Of a DNA stretch of 64,000 nucleotides, positions 18,304-26,715 are shown in pieces. The DNA is from Devosia sp. ZB163 (GTDB lineage Bacteria > Pseudomonadota > Alphaproteobacteria > Rhizobiales > Devosiaceae). Location: positions 124,001 to 188,000 of the forward strand of contig NZ_JAQRMY010000005.1 in the NCBI RefSeq assembly GCF_028613635.1, in the 5' to 3' direction. The position numbers and the translations under genes were made by a program. Under the pieces are notes generated by a model. It saw only the letters and a list, made by a program, of their open reading frames with translations, ran no database searches and was not told the origin of the DNA. How positions within the stretch are numbered: position 1 is the first letter of the stretch; the number at the start of each line of letters is the position of its first letter.

Positions 18304-18606
18304 TCAGCGCTTCCGGTAAGTTCCGTCGATCACCTTGGCGCCGTCAGCGGTGCGCTCGTAGACGGGCGCCTTGCGCGGCAGCATGGCGACGATCCAGCTG
18401 ACCATCAGGGGGATGACGACGAAGTCGTCGACCCAGCCGAGCAGCGGAATGAAGTCCGGGACCATGTCGATCGGGCTGAGCAGGTAGGCCGGCACGAGCA
18501 GCATCAGTGCCTTAAGATGCACCGGCGTCTCGGGCGCCATGAAGGCGCGCCACAGCGTTGCGAGTTCCTTGCGGAAGGTGACGAAGCGGGTGAGCAATCT
18601 GGCCAT
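18304..18606 (-). CDS. YkvA family (DUF1232) small membrane protein
   Basis: A 100-residue protein with the family core YLLSPIDMVPDFIPLLGWVDD (about residues 41-61), followed by a hydrophobic segment VVIPLMVSWIVAML. The family is widespread and membrane-associated, and its function is unknown. It ends 110 bases from the convergent pyc gene and lies downstream of a DUF4287 gene on the same strand (45-base gap). Confidence 0.88.
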   Translation of the reverse strand: MARLLTRFVTFRKELATLWRAFMAPETPVHLKALMLLVPAYLLSPIDMVPDFIPLLGWVDDFVVIPLMVSWIVAMLPRKAPVYERTADGAKVIDGTYRKR

Positions 18607-18651
18607 GACCCCGATGTGGTTCGTGGCATCATTCTGTTCAAGACCTCTGTC

Positions 18652-18861
18652 TTACGTCAGCCCAGCCCTGTCCTTCAGCAGCTTGACGATGGCCATGGCG
18701 TGGCCGTGGCCCAGCTGGTAGTCGGCCTTCAGCCAGTCGGTGATCTGGGTTGCCTTGGTGCCGGCATTCGTGAACCCCTTGGCGGTTGCCAGCTTGATGA
18801 ACTCGTCGGGCGTGACGCCGGTCTGCTTCCGGATGTTGTCGAGATAGGCCTGGAAGGTCAT
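18652..18861 (-). CDS. DUF4287 family small protein
   Basis: A 69-residue protein: FQAYLDNIRKQTGVTPDEFI, then KGFTNAGTKATQITDWLKADYQLGHGHAMAIVKLL (about residues 29-63). This matches DUF4287, small proteins sometimes linked to DUF5655 domains; no biochemical role is known. It may be co-transcribed with the YkvA gene. ispG starts 88 bases away in the opposite direction. Confidence 0.88.
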   Translation of the reverse strand: MTFQAYLDNIRKQTGVTPDEFIKLATAKGFTNAGTKATQITDWLKADYQLGHGHAMAIVKLLKDRAGLT

Positions 18862-18949
18862 GGGCAGCTCGCTTCAATCGGTCACGCAATCGTAACATTG
18901 CGCCCACAACGTCAAAGGCCTATTTGCTGGGGCGGATAGAGGTCTTTCG

Positions 18950-20188
18950 ATGAGCATTTCTCCCCGCCGTCATTCGGTCGGCGTCAATGTCGGTGGCGTG
19001 ATGGTGGGCGGTGGCGCCCCGATCGTCGTGCAGTCGATGACCAACACGGATACTGCCGATATCGAGGCGACCGTTCGCCAGGTGGCGCAGCTGTGGCGCG
19101 CCGGCTCGGAAATTGTCCGCATCACCGTCGATCGGGATGAGTCTGCGGCTGCTGTGCCGCATATCCGCGACCGGCTGGCGGCGCGCGGCATCGACGTGCC
19201 GATCGTCGGCGACTTCCACTACATCGGCCACAAGCTGCTGACCGACCATCCAGCCGCTGCGGAAGCGCTGGCGAAGTACCGGATCAATCCGGGCAATGTC
19301 GGCTTCAAGGCGAAGCGGGACACGCAGTTCGCGACGCTGATCGAACTGGCGATGAAGTACGACAAGCCGGTGCGGATCGGAGTGAACTGGGGTTCGCTCG
19401 ACGAGGAGCTGCTCACCCGGCTGATGGACGAGAACTCGGCCTCGGCCGTGCCGGTGAGCGCCGCCGCAGTGCAGCGCGAGGCGATCATCCGGTCGGCACT
19501 GCTCTCCGCGGAGCGGGCTGAAGAGCTCGGGCTGGGGCGTGACAAAATTATCCTCTCGACCAAGGTTTCGGACGTCCAGCACCTGATCGCGGTCTACCGG
19601 GATCTCGGCGCCCGCTGCGACTACGCGCTGCATCTCGGGTTGACCGAGGCTGGCATGGGGTCGAAGGGCATCGTTGCGTCGTCGGCGGCCATGGGCATCC
19701 TGCTGCAGCAGGGGATCGGCGACACCATCCGCGTATCGCTGACGCCCGAGCCGGGTGGTGACCGCACGCAGGAAGTCCGGGTGGCGCAGGAGCTGCTGCA
19801 GACCATGGGCTTCCGCCAGTTCCTGCCGGTTGTGGCGGCCTGCCCGGGCTGCGGGCGCACGACGTCGCAGACCTTCCAGGTGCTGGCCAAGGAAATCCAG
19901 GATCACCTCAGTTCCTCGATGCCGGAGTGGAAGGAACGCTATCCGGGCGTCGAGAGCCTTTCTGTCGCGGTGATGGGCTGCATCGTCAACGGTCCGGGGG
20001 AATCGAAGCACGCCAATATCGGCATCTCGCTGCCCGGCACCGGCGAGACGCCGGCTGCGCCGGTGTTCATCGACGGGCAGAAGGTCGCGACGCTGCGCGG
20101 CGCCGATGTTGCCGAGCAGTTCAAGGTGATGGTCGCCGACTACATCGAGAAGCGCTTCGGCACCGCTGAGAAGACGGCGGCCGAATGA
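18950..20188 (+). CDS. ispG: 4-hydroxy-3-methylbut-2-enyl-diphosphate synthase (IspG/GcpE)
   Basis: The iron-sulfur enzyme that converts MEcPP to HMBPP in the MEP isoprenoid pathway. The 412 residues include [15 protein letters not shown] near the start and the [4Fe-4S] ligands Cys298 and Cys301 (CPGCGRT) and Cys344 ([11 protein letters not shown]), followed by the conserved Glu. Length is typical for the proteobacterial two-domain form. Its last four bases overlap a 40-residue membrane protein. A polyprenyl diphosphate synthase that would use the pathway's products lies 600 bases further on. Confidence 0.97.
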   Translation: MSISPRRHSVGVNVGGVMVGGGAPIVVQSMTNTDTADIEATVRQVAQLWRAGSEIVRITVDRDESAAAVPHIRDRLAARGIDVPIVGDFHYIGHKLLTDHPAAAEALAKYRINPGNVGFKAKRDTQFATLIELAMKYDKPVRIGVNWGSLDEELLTRLMDENSASAVPVSAAAVQREAIIRSALLSAERAEELGLGRDKIILSTKVSDVQHLIAVYRDLGARCDYALHLGLTEAGMGSKGIVASSAAMGILLQQGIGDTIRVSLTPEPGGDRTQEVRVAQELLQTMGFRQFLPVVAACPGCGRTTSQTFQVLAKEIQDHLSSSMPEWKERYPGVESLSVAVMGCIVNGPGESKHANIGISLPGTGETPAAPVFIDGQKVATLRGADVAEQFKVMVADYIEKRFGTAEKTAAE

Positions 20189-20307
20189 GCCGGCTGCGCC
20201 ACTGGCTGTTCACGGGCGAGGCGGCGCGCCGGCGCTGGTTCTGGCTCGGGGCGCTCGCCGTGGTGCTGATCGTCCTCTACCTGACGGGCAATCTCAGGAC
20301 GCAGTAG
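20185..20307 (+). CDS. 40-residue single-pass membrane microprotein
   Basis: An ATGA overlap with the ispG stop starts a 40-codon frame: [20 protein letters not shown], then a hydrophobic stretch [15 protein letters not shown] and a short polar end. This predicts one membrane helix with a basic cytoplasmic N-terminus. Translational coupling to ispG makes expression likely. Its last 14 bases overlap the convergent ybaK-like gene. I do not recognise a family; membrane tethering of IspG would be speculation. Confidence 0.6.
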   Translation: MSRLRHWLFTGEAARRRWFWLGALAVVLIVLYLTGNLRTQ

Positions 20308-20767
20308 GCACATCGCAGGCGTCAGCCCAGTTGCTGCCGCAGAGCTCGACCAGCCGGCCGAGAGGCAGGCGCACCGAGGCGTGGGTGGAGCCGCCGGCGG
20401 GGATGACCTCGTCGTAGATATTCAGCGACACATCGCAATAAATGGTCAGCGGCGCCGGCAGCCCGAAGGGGCAGACGCCGCCGACCTGATGGCTGGTGAG
20501 GCGCAGCACGTCCTCGGGGCCCAGCATGCGCGGGCGACCACCGAAGGCGGCCTTGGCCTTCTGGTTGGAGAGCCGGGCATCACCGCGCGTCACGAGCAGG
20601 AATTCGGCATCGCCGACGCGGATCGCCAAAGTCTTCGCGATCTGCCCCGGCGCCACGCCATGAACGGCCGCCGCGAGGTCGACGGTTGCCGTGCTGTCGT
20701 CGGTGACGATGACGGGCAGGTCGGGGGCCCGGACGGCGAGGTCGCTCTGGACCGTTTCAAGCGACAT
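20294..20767 (-). CDS. YbaK/EbsC-type aminoacyl-tRNA deacylase
   Basis: A 157-residue prolyl-tRNA-editing-domain protein that would hydrolyse mischarged tRNA (Cys-tRNAPro is the best-known case). Visible motifs are GVAPGQIAKTLAIRVGDAEF, where the Lys is the family's key residue, LVTRGDARLSNQKAKAAFG, and HQVGGVCPFGLP. The C-terminus has the expected IPAGGSTHASVRLPLGRL. It is a stand-alone editing factor, and its exact substrate tRNA cannot be told. It lies 27 bases downstream of the polyprenyl synthase on the same strand. Confidence 0.93.
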   Translation of the reverse strand: MSLETVQSDLAVRAPDLPVIVTDDSTATVDLAAAVHGVAPGQIAKTLAIRVGDAEFLLVTRGDARLSNQKAKAAFGGRPRMLGPEDVLRLTSHQVGGVCPFGLPAPLTIYCDVSLNIYDEVIPAGGSTHASVRLPLGRLVELCGSNWADACDVPTAS

Positions 20768-20794
20768 GAGGCAACTCCATAAGCATCAGATCAA

Positions 20795-21700
20795 TCAGTT
20801 CATTCGTTCGGCAAAGAACTTGGCCGTCTCGCGCAGGCCGTCGGCGCGGGTGTCAAAGGTAATCAGGGCGCCCAGCGCGTCGTGGATGACCTCGGCCAGT
20901 TCGCGGCGTGCGGCTTCGACGCCGATGCGGGCGACGATCGTCTGCTTGCCCTTGTCGGCATCCTTGCCGGTGGCTTTCCCCATGGCTTCGGTGGTGGCGG
21001 TGACGTCGAGGATGTCGTCGGCGAGCTGGAAGGCGCGGCCGGCCGCCTCGGCATAGGTGGTGAGGCGGCCAAACTGTTCGTCGGAGGCCCCGCCGAGGAT
21101 GGCGCCCATTCGCACGGCGGCGCGGATCAGGGCGCCCGTCTTCATCGCCTGCATCTGGGCGATGGCGCGCTCGGTGAGGAAGCCCGTCTCGCCCTCGATG
21201 TCGCGCATCTGGCCGCCGACCATGCCGCCGGCGCCGGCGCCGGCAGCGAGCTCGGCGACGAGGCGGATGCGCACGACCGGATCGGTATGCGCCTCATCGG
21301 AGGCCAGGAGGCCAAAGGCGTGGGTGAGGAGCGCGTCGCCAGCGAGGATGGCCGTCGCCTCGTCATAGGCCTTGTGGACGGTGGGCTGGCCGCGGCGCAG
21401 GTCGTCGTCGTCCATGGCCGGGAGGTCGTCGTGGATCAGCGAGTAGCAGTGGATCATCTCGACGGCGAGCCCGGCTGTCACCGTCGTCTCGGGTGGTACG
21501 CCGAATACGCCGGCCGCCTGGCGCACGAGGAGCGGCCGCAGGCGCTTGCCGCCATTGAGCGTCCCGTGGCGAGTGGCGGCGATCAGCCGATCCGGCGGTA
21601 GCCCGGGGCCGGAGAGCGGGCCTGCAGCGATGAATCTGTCGAGGGCGCGCTCGATATCGGCGGCTGTGCTTTTCAGTTCGGCGGAGAAGGAATAGGTCAC
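20795..21700 (-). CDS. Polyprenyl (farnesyl/geranylgeranyl) diphosphate synthase
   Basis: A 301-residue E-type isoprenyl diphosphate synthase that condenses IPP onto an allylic diphosphate. The first aspartate-rich motif is HDDLPAMDDDDLRRG, and the second is FQLADDILD. GGKRLRPLLV near residue 50 binds IPP. The two residues between the first Asp pair and the following Asp run fit the short-chain (IspA-like) class. The GTG at 21700 is preferred because TYSFSAELKSTA follows; the frame runs further upstream to 21811 without conserved sequence. Together with ispG it ties this region to isoprenoid supply. Confidence 0.92.
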   Translation of the reverse strand: MTYSFSAELKSTAADIERALDRFIAAGPLSGPGLPPDRLIAATRHGTLNGGKRLRPLLVRQAAGVFGVPPETTVTAGLAVEMIHCYSLIHDDLPAMDDDDLRRGQPTVHKAYDEATAILAGDALLTHAFGLLASDEAHTDPVVRIRLVAELAAGAGAGGMVGGQMRDIEGETGFLTERAIAQMQAMKTGALIRAAVRMGAILGGASDEQFGRLTTYAEAAGRAFQLADDILDVTATTEAMGKATGKDADKGKQTIVARIGVEAARRELAEVIHDALGALITFDTRADGLRETAKFFAERMN

Positions 21701-21903
21701 GTGAGACGTCCAGGCGGGTCTGGATGCTTCTAGCGGATTTGCGCCGACACAGGAACGGGTGCGACAAAGCCGCATTGCGGGCGATTTCGCCCCTTCCCAT
21801 TGGCGCCACATTGCTCTATAGACGCCCCCAATTCCCGACAGACCCTGTCTGTTAGACGCCGGAACGCCTTCGGCGAAACGCTATTGAACCAGGAGTAACA
21901 ACC

Positions 21904-22086
21904 ATGGCAGTGCCAAAGCGCAAGACCTCGCCGATGAAGCGCGGGTTCCGCCGCTCCGCCGATGCGCTGGCAACCCCGGCCTACGTCGAAGACAAGGACT
22001 CGGGTGAGCTGCGTCGTCCGCACCACGTCGATCTCAAGACCGGCATGTATCGCGGCAGGCAGATCCTGCAGCCGAAGAGCTCCTAA
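21904..22086 (+). CDS. rpmF: 50S ribosomal protein L32
   Basis: The 60-residue L32 of the large subunit: [20 protein letters not shown] at the start is diagnostic, followed by the strand-rich [16 protein letters not shown]. The cysteine pairs found in zinc-binding L32 forms are absent, so this is the zinc-free type. AGGAG lies nearby upstream of the ATG. It appears monocistronic, with a strong hairpin downstream. Confidence 0.97.
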   Translation: MAVPKRKTSPMKRGFRRSADALATPAYVEDKDSGELRRPHHVDLKTGMYRGRQILQPKSS

Positions 22087-22130
22087 GCCCTCGGGCTCAG
22101 GCTCTCTTGCGCAAGCATCACTAATTTCGA

Positions 22131-22164
22131 CGGCCGGCTCCCGAACTGGGGGCCGGCCGTTCCC
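22131..22164 (+). terminator. Terminator hairpin after rpmF
   Basis: CGGCCGGCTCCC and GGGGGCCGGCCG form a 12-bp stem with one G-T wobble and a GAACT loop. A short TTCCC tail follows, so termination may be imperfect. Confidence 0.55.
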
Positions 22165-22191
22165 ATATGATTTCCTGAAAGGCATTCCGGC

Positions 22192-23586
22192 ATGGGTACG
22201 CGCGTCGAATCGGATTCCATGGGCACGATCAATGTGCCGTCCGAAAAGTACTATGGGGCGCAGACCGCGCGGTCGCTCGCGAACTTCGATATCGGCGGCG
22301 AGAAGATGCCGACCGAGATCATCACTGCCTTCGGCGTGCTGAAGAAGGCTGCCGCGCTTGCCAATACCAGGCTGGGGCTGATGGACGAAAAGACGCGCGA
22401 CCTGATCGTCGCGGCGGCCGACGAGGTCATCGCCGGCAAGCTCAAGGACCATTTCCCGCTGGTGGTGTGGCAGACCGGGTCGGGGACCCAGTCCAACATG
22501 AACGTCAACGAGGTGATCTCCAACCGCGCCATTGAGATGGCCGGCGGAGTGATGGGGTCGAAGAAGCCGATCCACCCGAACGATCACGTCAACATGAGCC
22601 AGTCGTCCAACGACACCTACCCGACGGCGATGCACATTGCGGCGGTCGAGGCGATCGAGGGGTACCTCATCGATCGGATCCTGCTGCTGCGCAACACGCT
22701 CGATGCCAAGGCCAAGGAGTTCATGGACATCGTCAAGATCGGTCGTACGCACCTGCAGGATGCGACGCCGGTGACGCTGGGCCAGGAAATCTCGGGGTGG
22801 GTGGCGCAGCTCGACCTCGCGATCAAGGCCATTCGTGCGACGCTGCCGCAGCTGCATGAGCTGGCGCTTGGCGGCACGGCTGTCGGCACCGGGCTCAACG
22901 CCCATCCCAAGTATGGCGAAATGGTCGCGGCCGAGATCGCGGAGCTGACCGGCTATCCGTTCGTCACGGCGCCCAACAAGTTCGCGGTGATGGCCGGGCA
23001 CGACGCCTTTGTCGGCTCGTCCGGCGCGCTCAAGCAGCTTGGGGTGGCGCTGATGAAGATCGCCAACGACGTGCGCTGGCTCGCCTCGGGTCCGCGCTCG
23101 GGCCTGGGCGAAATCACCATTCCGGAGAACGAGCCGGGCTCCTCGATCATGCCGGGCAAGGTTAACCCGACGCAGTCGGAAGCCATGACCATGGTCTGCG
23201 TGCAGGTGTTCGGCAACGACACCGCCATCGGCGTCGCCGCCAGCCAGGGCAATTTCGAGCTCAACGTCTTCAAGCCGGTCATTGCCTACAACTTCCTGCA
23301 GTCGGTCCGGCTGCTCGCCGATGCGGCCAAGAGCTTCAACGACCACTGCGCCATCGGCATAGAGCCCGACCGCGACCGCATCAAGCAGCTGGTCGACCAG
23401 TCGCTGATGCTGGTGACCGCGCTCAATAGGAAGATCGGCTACGACAACGCGGCCAAGATCGCCAAGAACGCGCACAAGAGGCGCATCACCCTCAAGGAAA
23501 GCGCGATCGAGCTGGGGCTGCTCACCGGCGAGGAATTCGACGCCGAAGTGAAGCCCGAGCAAATGGTTGGCCCGCTCAAGGTCTAG
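22192..23586 (+). CDS. fumC: Fumarate hydratase, class II
   Basis: Reversible hydration of fumarate to malate in the TCA cycle by an iron-free tetramer. The 464 residues include the N-terminal [20 protein letters not shown], substrate-binding [28 protein letters not shown] and the superfamily signature [16 protein letters not shown]. Length is standard for FumC. The ATG at 22192 lies 14 residues before the family's conserved start, with no better alternative seen. An intrinsic terminator follows. Confidence 0.97.
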   Translation: MGTRVESDSMGTINVPSEKYYGAQTARSLANFDIGGEKMPTEIITAFGVLKKAAALANTRLGLMDEKTRDLIVAAADEVIAGKLKDHFPLVVWQTGSGTQSNMNVNEVISNRAIEMAGGVMGSKKPIHPNDHVNMSQSSNDTYPTAMHIAAVEAIEGYLIDRILLLRNTLDAKAKEFMDIVKIGRTHLQDATPVTLGQEISGWVAQLDLAIKAIRATLPQLHELALGGTAVGTGLNAHPKYGEMVAAEIAELTGYPFVTAPNKFAVMAGHDAFVGSSGALKQLGVALMKIANDVRWLASGPRSGLGEITIPENEPGSSIMPGKVNPTQSEAMTMVCVQVFGNDTAIGVAASQGNFELNVFKPVIAYNFLQSVRLLADAAKSFNDHCAIGIEPDRDRIKQLVDQSLMLVTALNRKIGYDNAAKIAKNAHKRRITLKESAIELGLLTGEEFDAEVKPEQMVGPLKV

Positions 23587-23616
23587 CCCTCTCTCGCTAC
23601 AGAGTGCGAAATCGTG

Positions 23617-23646
23617 CGGCGGGGCTAGCTCCCCGCCGTTGCGTTT
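23617..23646 (+). terminator. Intrinsic terminator after fumC
   Basis: CGGCGGGG and CCCCGCCG form an 8-bp GC stem around a CTAGCT loop, followed by TTGCGTTT. Confidence 0.65.
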
Positions 23647-23689
23647 GGCATTGTCGGGATCAGCGATTTAGCCCTGTGGGAGTGCCCCG

Positions 23690-24142
23690 ATGACCGACAA
23701 TACCGTATTCATTCCGCCGGAACGCCGTGCGGTGCGGGGCGGTGCCTTCATTCCGCCGCTGCTGATCGTCCCGCTGGTCGCCTACAACTTCTTCGCCTTC
23801 CTGTTCATGGGTGGCAATCCGGCCGGCTGGAGCCAGCAGCTCCTGACCATCCCCATGGTGTCGGGTGTCCAGTGGTCGCTGACCTCGGGCGACCTGATGC
23901 TGGTGATCGGCCTCGTCTGCCTGTTCTTCGAGGTGATCAAGTCCACCAATACCGGGCGCAACTCGGTGATCGAGCACATGCTCTCGGTGGTGGTGTTCGT
24001 GGTCTTCCTCGTCGAGTTCCTGCTCGTCGGGGCCGCCGCGAGCTCGGTGTTCTTCATCCTGATGATGATGGCGATCGTCGACGTGGTTGCCGGCTTCACG
24101 GTGTCGATCACCGGCGCCGGTCGCGACGTTTCGATGAACTGA
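23690..24142 (+). CDS. Small four-helix integral membrane protein, unknown function
   Basis: A 150-residue protein with four hydrophobic segments (about residues 20-42, 62-82, 92-112 and 116-138). A polar N-terminus, TDNTVFIPPERRAVRGG, should sit in the cytoplasm. FFEVIKSTNTGRNSVIEHML links helices 2 and 3. Length and layout are seen in uncharacterised alphaproteobacterial membrane proteins. I recognise no catalytic or transport motif. Confidence 0.82.
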   Translation: MTDNTVFIPPERRAVRGGAFIPPLLIVPLVAYNFFAFLFMGGNPAGWSQQLLTIPMVSGVQWSLTSGDLMLVIGLVCLFFEVIKSTNTGRNSVIEHMLSVVVFVVFLVEFLLVGAAASSVFFILMMMAIVDVVAGFTVSITGAGRDVSMN

Positions 24143-24230
24143 GGCTAGCCGCGACGCGCCGGCTTGGCACGATGGGTCCCCGGGGATGACGGTACTGGAG
24201 CTGCCTTGACTGGCTCTCCCGTGTCGGCAG

Positions 24231-24545
24231 TCAGGTCACGATGGTTCTGCGATAGCCGGCCGGCATGCGGCGCACTGCGATGCGCGAGCCGCGGTCATAG
24301 GCATTGACCGCCTCGTCGACGGGCGCACGGCTTTGTTCCCGCTGGGGCGGCAGGTGCTGGCGTTCGGCGATCAACTGGCTGAGGAAATCGGCGTTGGGGG
24401 CAGGGGTGATGACGCGCAGGTAGGTCCGCGGCGGCTCGACGCCGTCCGGTAACCTGAAGACCTTGCGCTCCGTCCCGTTCCCGTCCATCGCCTCGGCCAA
24501 TCCCTTGGATCCGGGGCGGCTGTTTCGTTTTGGGACAGCCTTCAC
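24231..24545 (-). CDS. Hypothetical protein
   Basis: A 104-residue, hydrophilic and basic protein, unrecognised. VFRLPDGVEPPRTYLRVITP in the middle and AYDRGSRIAVRRMPAGYRRT at the end look like structured segments. The GTG at 24545 has no clear ribosome-binding site; the ATG at 24488 is an alternative that would remove 19 residues. It lies between two genes without overlap. Another frame is also open here, so it is less certain than its neighbours. Confidence 0.55.
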   Translation of the reverse strand: MKAVPKRNSRPGSKGLAEAMDGNGTERKVFRLPDGVEPPRTYLRVITPAPNADFLSQLIAERQHLPPQREQSRAPVDEAVNAYDRGSRIAVRRMPAGYRRTIVT

Positions 24546-24595
24546 CGGATCGCTGCATTCAAAGTCGCAACGGCCCGGGCAGGTTGCAATGAATC

Positions 24596-24658
24596 GGCGG
24601 GATTTTCCCGCCCTTCCGTAAGGAATGGTTAACCGTAACGCGGCGTCCTGCGCGTTAC
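24596..24658 (-). terminator. Two hairpins at the end of gloB
   Basis: GTAACGCG and CGCGTTAC (24635-24658) form a perfect 8-bp inverted repeat that includes the gloB stop codon. GGCGGGA and TCCCGCC (24596-24612) form a 7-bp stem with a TTT loop further along. Neither has a long U tract, so efficiency is uncertain. Confidence 0.4.
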
Positions 24659-25428
24659 TTGAAGTCGTCCTTGGCCTTGCGCAGCGCCGCGAAGACCTTT
24701 TCGGGCGCGGAGTCGGCGGCGTAGCCCATGGCCTTGGCGAGGGCCGGCTGGTCGGCGCGGAGGAAGGGGTTGGCGGCCTTCTCCATGCCCAGCGTCACGG
24801 GAATGGTGAAACGTCCCGACTCCACCTGCCGCTTCACCTCGCCGGCGCGGATGTTGAGCGCGGAGTTGCGCGGATCGACGCTGAGGGCGAAGGCGGCATT
24901 GGCGGCCGTGTACTCGTGACCGGGATAGACGAGGGTATCGTCGGGCAGGCCGCGCAGCTCCTCCAGGCCACTCCACATCGGGCCGGGCTTGCCCTCGAAC
25001 ATCCGCCCCACGCCCAGCGAGAACAGCGCGTCGCCGGAAAACAGGTGCCGGCCGGCCGGCTCGTAGTAGACGATGTGCCCGAGCGTGTGGCCGGGGGTCT
25101 CGATGATGAGGAAATCCGTCTCGCCGAGCGAAACGGTGTCGCTGGCCGAAACCAGTTCGTCGAGCCCCAGTATCTTGGATTGCTCGGCTTCCGGCCCGAC
25201 GACCCGCACCCCATATTCGCGCTTGAGCGCAGGGATACCCTCGACATGGTCGGTATGGTGATGGGTGATGAACAGATCAGTGAGCCGCCAGCCGCGCCGA
25301 TTCAGCGCTTCCTTGATCGCCTTGGCGTCAGGAGCATCGATGGCCGCGGTTCGCCCGGTGGCCACGTCGTGGACGAGATAGCCGAAATTGTCGCTGCGGC
25401 TGAGGAAGATATCGATGAGGACGGGCAC
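24655..25428 (-). CDS. gloB: Hydroxyacylglutathione hydrolase (glyoxalase II)
   Basis: Hydrolyses S-lactoylglutathione to lactate and glutathione, the last step of methylglyoxal detoxification. The 257 residues are a metallo-beta-lactamase fold with metal site THHHTDHVEG and further ligands in ETPGHTLGH, FSGDALFSLG and YPGHEYT. The C-terminal helical domain includes NPFLRAD, which binds the glutathione moiety. The GTG at 25428 is preferred because GGAG lies about eight bases upstream; a longer frame to 25557 is a shadow. It is divergent from the methyltransferase gene, 86 bases away. Confidence 0.95.
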   Translation of the reverse strand: MPVLIDIFLSRSDNFGYLVHDVATGRTAAIDAPDAKAIKEALNRRGWRLTDLFITHHHTDHVEGIPALKREYGVRVVGPEAEQSKILGLDELVSASDTVSLGETDFLIIETPGHTLGHIVYYEPAGRHLFSGDALFSLGVGRMFEGKPGPMWSGLEELRGLPDDTLVYPGHEYTAANAAFALSVDPRNSALNIRAGEVKRQVESGRFTIPVTLGMEKAANPFLRADQPALAKAMGYAADSAPEKVFAALRKAKDDFK

Positions 25429-25514
25429 GATGGGTCTCCGAGGCACTTGGCCGCCGAGGGTGGCAGGCCGCGTCAAAGCATGACAGAAACTAGATAAGGT
25501 TTTCGGACAACGCC

Positions 25515-26255
25515 ATGACCTCCAACGTCGAGCGGCTGATCGGCTTTTACAAGTCACCCCTGGGCAAGATCTCCCGGGCGCTGCTGCGCGAGGAGGTGGT
25601 GCGGTTTGCCGGCAACGTGAACGGCAGGCGCATCCTGGGGCTTGGCTTCGCCACGCCCTACATGCGCTTCACCCTCGATAGGGCCGAGCGGGTCATCGCG
25701 GCGATGCCGGCCCGGCAGGGCGCCTCGGCCTGGCCGCGCGAGGGGCCGTCGCACACCGTGATGTGCGATCCGCTAGAACTGCCGCTCACCGACGCGGCGG
25801 TTGACCTCACGATCGCCGTCCATGCGTTCGAGCATGCCAGCGACACCGAGGAGCTGATGCGCGAGCTGTGGCGGGTGTCGGCCCCAAATGCGCGGCTGAT
25901 CGTGATCGTCCCCAAGCGGCGCGGCATGTGGTCGTCGCTGGACAATACCCCGTTCGGCGATGGCCACCCATTCTCGCGCGGTCAGCTCGAGCGGCTGCTG
26001 CGCGACCACAGCTTCGTGCCCGAGCAGTGGAAGGACGCGCTCTACCTGCCGCCATCGCAGCACTCGCTCGTTCTCAAGTCGACGCGCTTCTTCGAGCGCG
26101 CAGGGCGGCTGTTCGGGCCTACTTTTGCCGGCGTGCATTGCGTGCTGGCGCGCAAGGAGCTGTTCCCGGCCGTGCCGCGGCGACGGCGGGCCGAGCGCTA
26201 TGTGCGCGTGCCGGCGATGGCGCCGCAGGCGGCGATGCGGAATCTCGGGCGCTAG
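25515..26255 (+). CDS. Class I SAM-dependent methyltransferase
   Basis: A 246-residue methyltransferase of the UbiE/type 11 group. GRRILGLGFATPYMRF stands in for the glycine-rich SAM motif I; the Asp in MCDPLELPLTDAAVDL corresponds to motif II/III. LTIAVHAFEHASDTEELMRELWRVSAPNARLIV is the classical motif region (about 97-129). The C-terminal PRRRRAERYVRVPA is strongly basic. Hyphomicrobial relatives commonly sit divergent from gloB. The substrate is unknown. The stop is one base from the convergent gene's stop. Confidence 0.88.
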   Translation: MTSNVERLIGFYKSPLGKISRALLREEVVRFAGNVNGRRILGLGFATPYMRFTLDRAERVIAAMPARQGASAWPREGPSHTVMCDPLELPLTDAAVDLTIAVHAFEHASDTEELMRELWRVSAPNARLIVIVPKRRGMWSSLDNTPFGDGHPFSRGQLERLLRDHSFVPEQWKDALYLPPSQHSLVLKSTRFFERAGRLFGPTFAGVHCVLARKELFPAVPRRRRAERYVRVPAMAPQAAMRNLGR

Positions 26256-26256
26256 G

Positions 26257-26583
26257 CTAGAGGGCGCTCCCGGCTCCGACCTCGGGCCTGAGGTGCAGGG
26301 CGACGTCGCCGGACCACGGCTCGGTCACGCCACGGCCTCCTCCGAGGTCTTCCAGCAGCGGCCGCAGCTTGTCGAGATTGGCGATCATGGCTGGGCGTGC
26401 CGCTGCCAGTTCGGCCATTCCGGTCCATTCCCCCACGACGCAATAGGTGCGCTCGCCCGTCTTCACGACCCAGAAGTTGCGCAGGCCCGGCGGGACGTTG
26501 CGCTCGAATTTGCGATGAATGTCGAGGAATTCTTCTTCGCGGGCGGGTTTGACCCGCATGTGCACGATGTTCATTGCCGTCAT
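26257..26583 (-). CDS. Antibiotic biosynthesis monooxygenase (ABM) family protein
   Basis: A 108-residue single-domain ABM-type protein. MNIVHMRVKPAREEEFLDIH is the first strand and helix, and GLRNFWVVKTGERTYCVVGEW the central hairpin. The family has a dimeric ferredoxin-like barrel and includes quinol monooxygenases and heme-degrading enzymes, but many members are uncharacterised. GGAGG lies about six bases before the ATG at 26583. It converges on the methyltransferase with a one-base gap. Confidence 0.85.
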   Translation of the reverse strand: MTAMNIVHMRVKPAREEEFLDIHRKFERNVPPGLRNFWVVKTGERTYCVVGEWTGMAELAAARPAMIANLDKLRPLLEDLGGGRGVTEPWSGDVALHLRPEVGAGSAL

Positions 26584-26715
26584 CGGAACCTCCTCCGTTC
26601 GACAACCATGCGCCGCCATCGTAGCAGAAGCGGCGGCGAAAGGCCGGGATTCCTTTGCAAGGGCAGGCCGCTTCCCCTATGGTCCGGCCCGATTTCGCGC
26701 CTACCCCACAAGAAA

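Noticed and set aside
21730-23562. Long open frame on the minus strand opposite fumC and rpmF
   Set aside because: It runs antisense through two certain genes and shows no domain or start signal.
25960-26715. Upstream extension of the hisC frame
   Set aside because: It passes through the methyltransferase and ABM genes; the HisC-like N-terminus begins at 26716.
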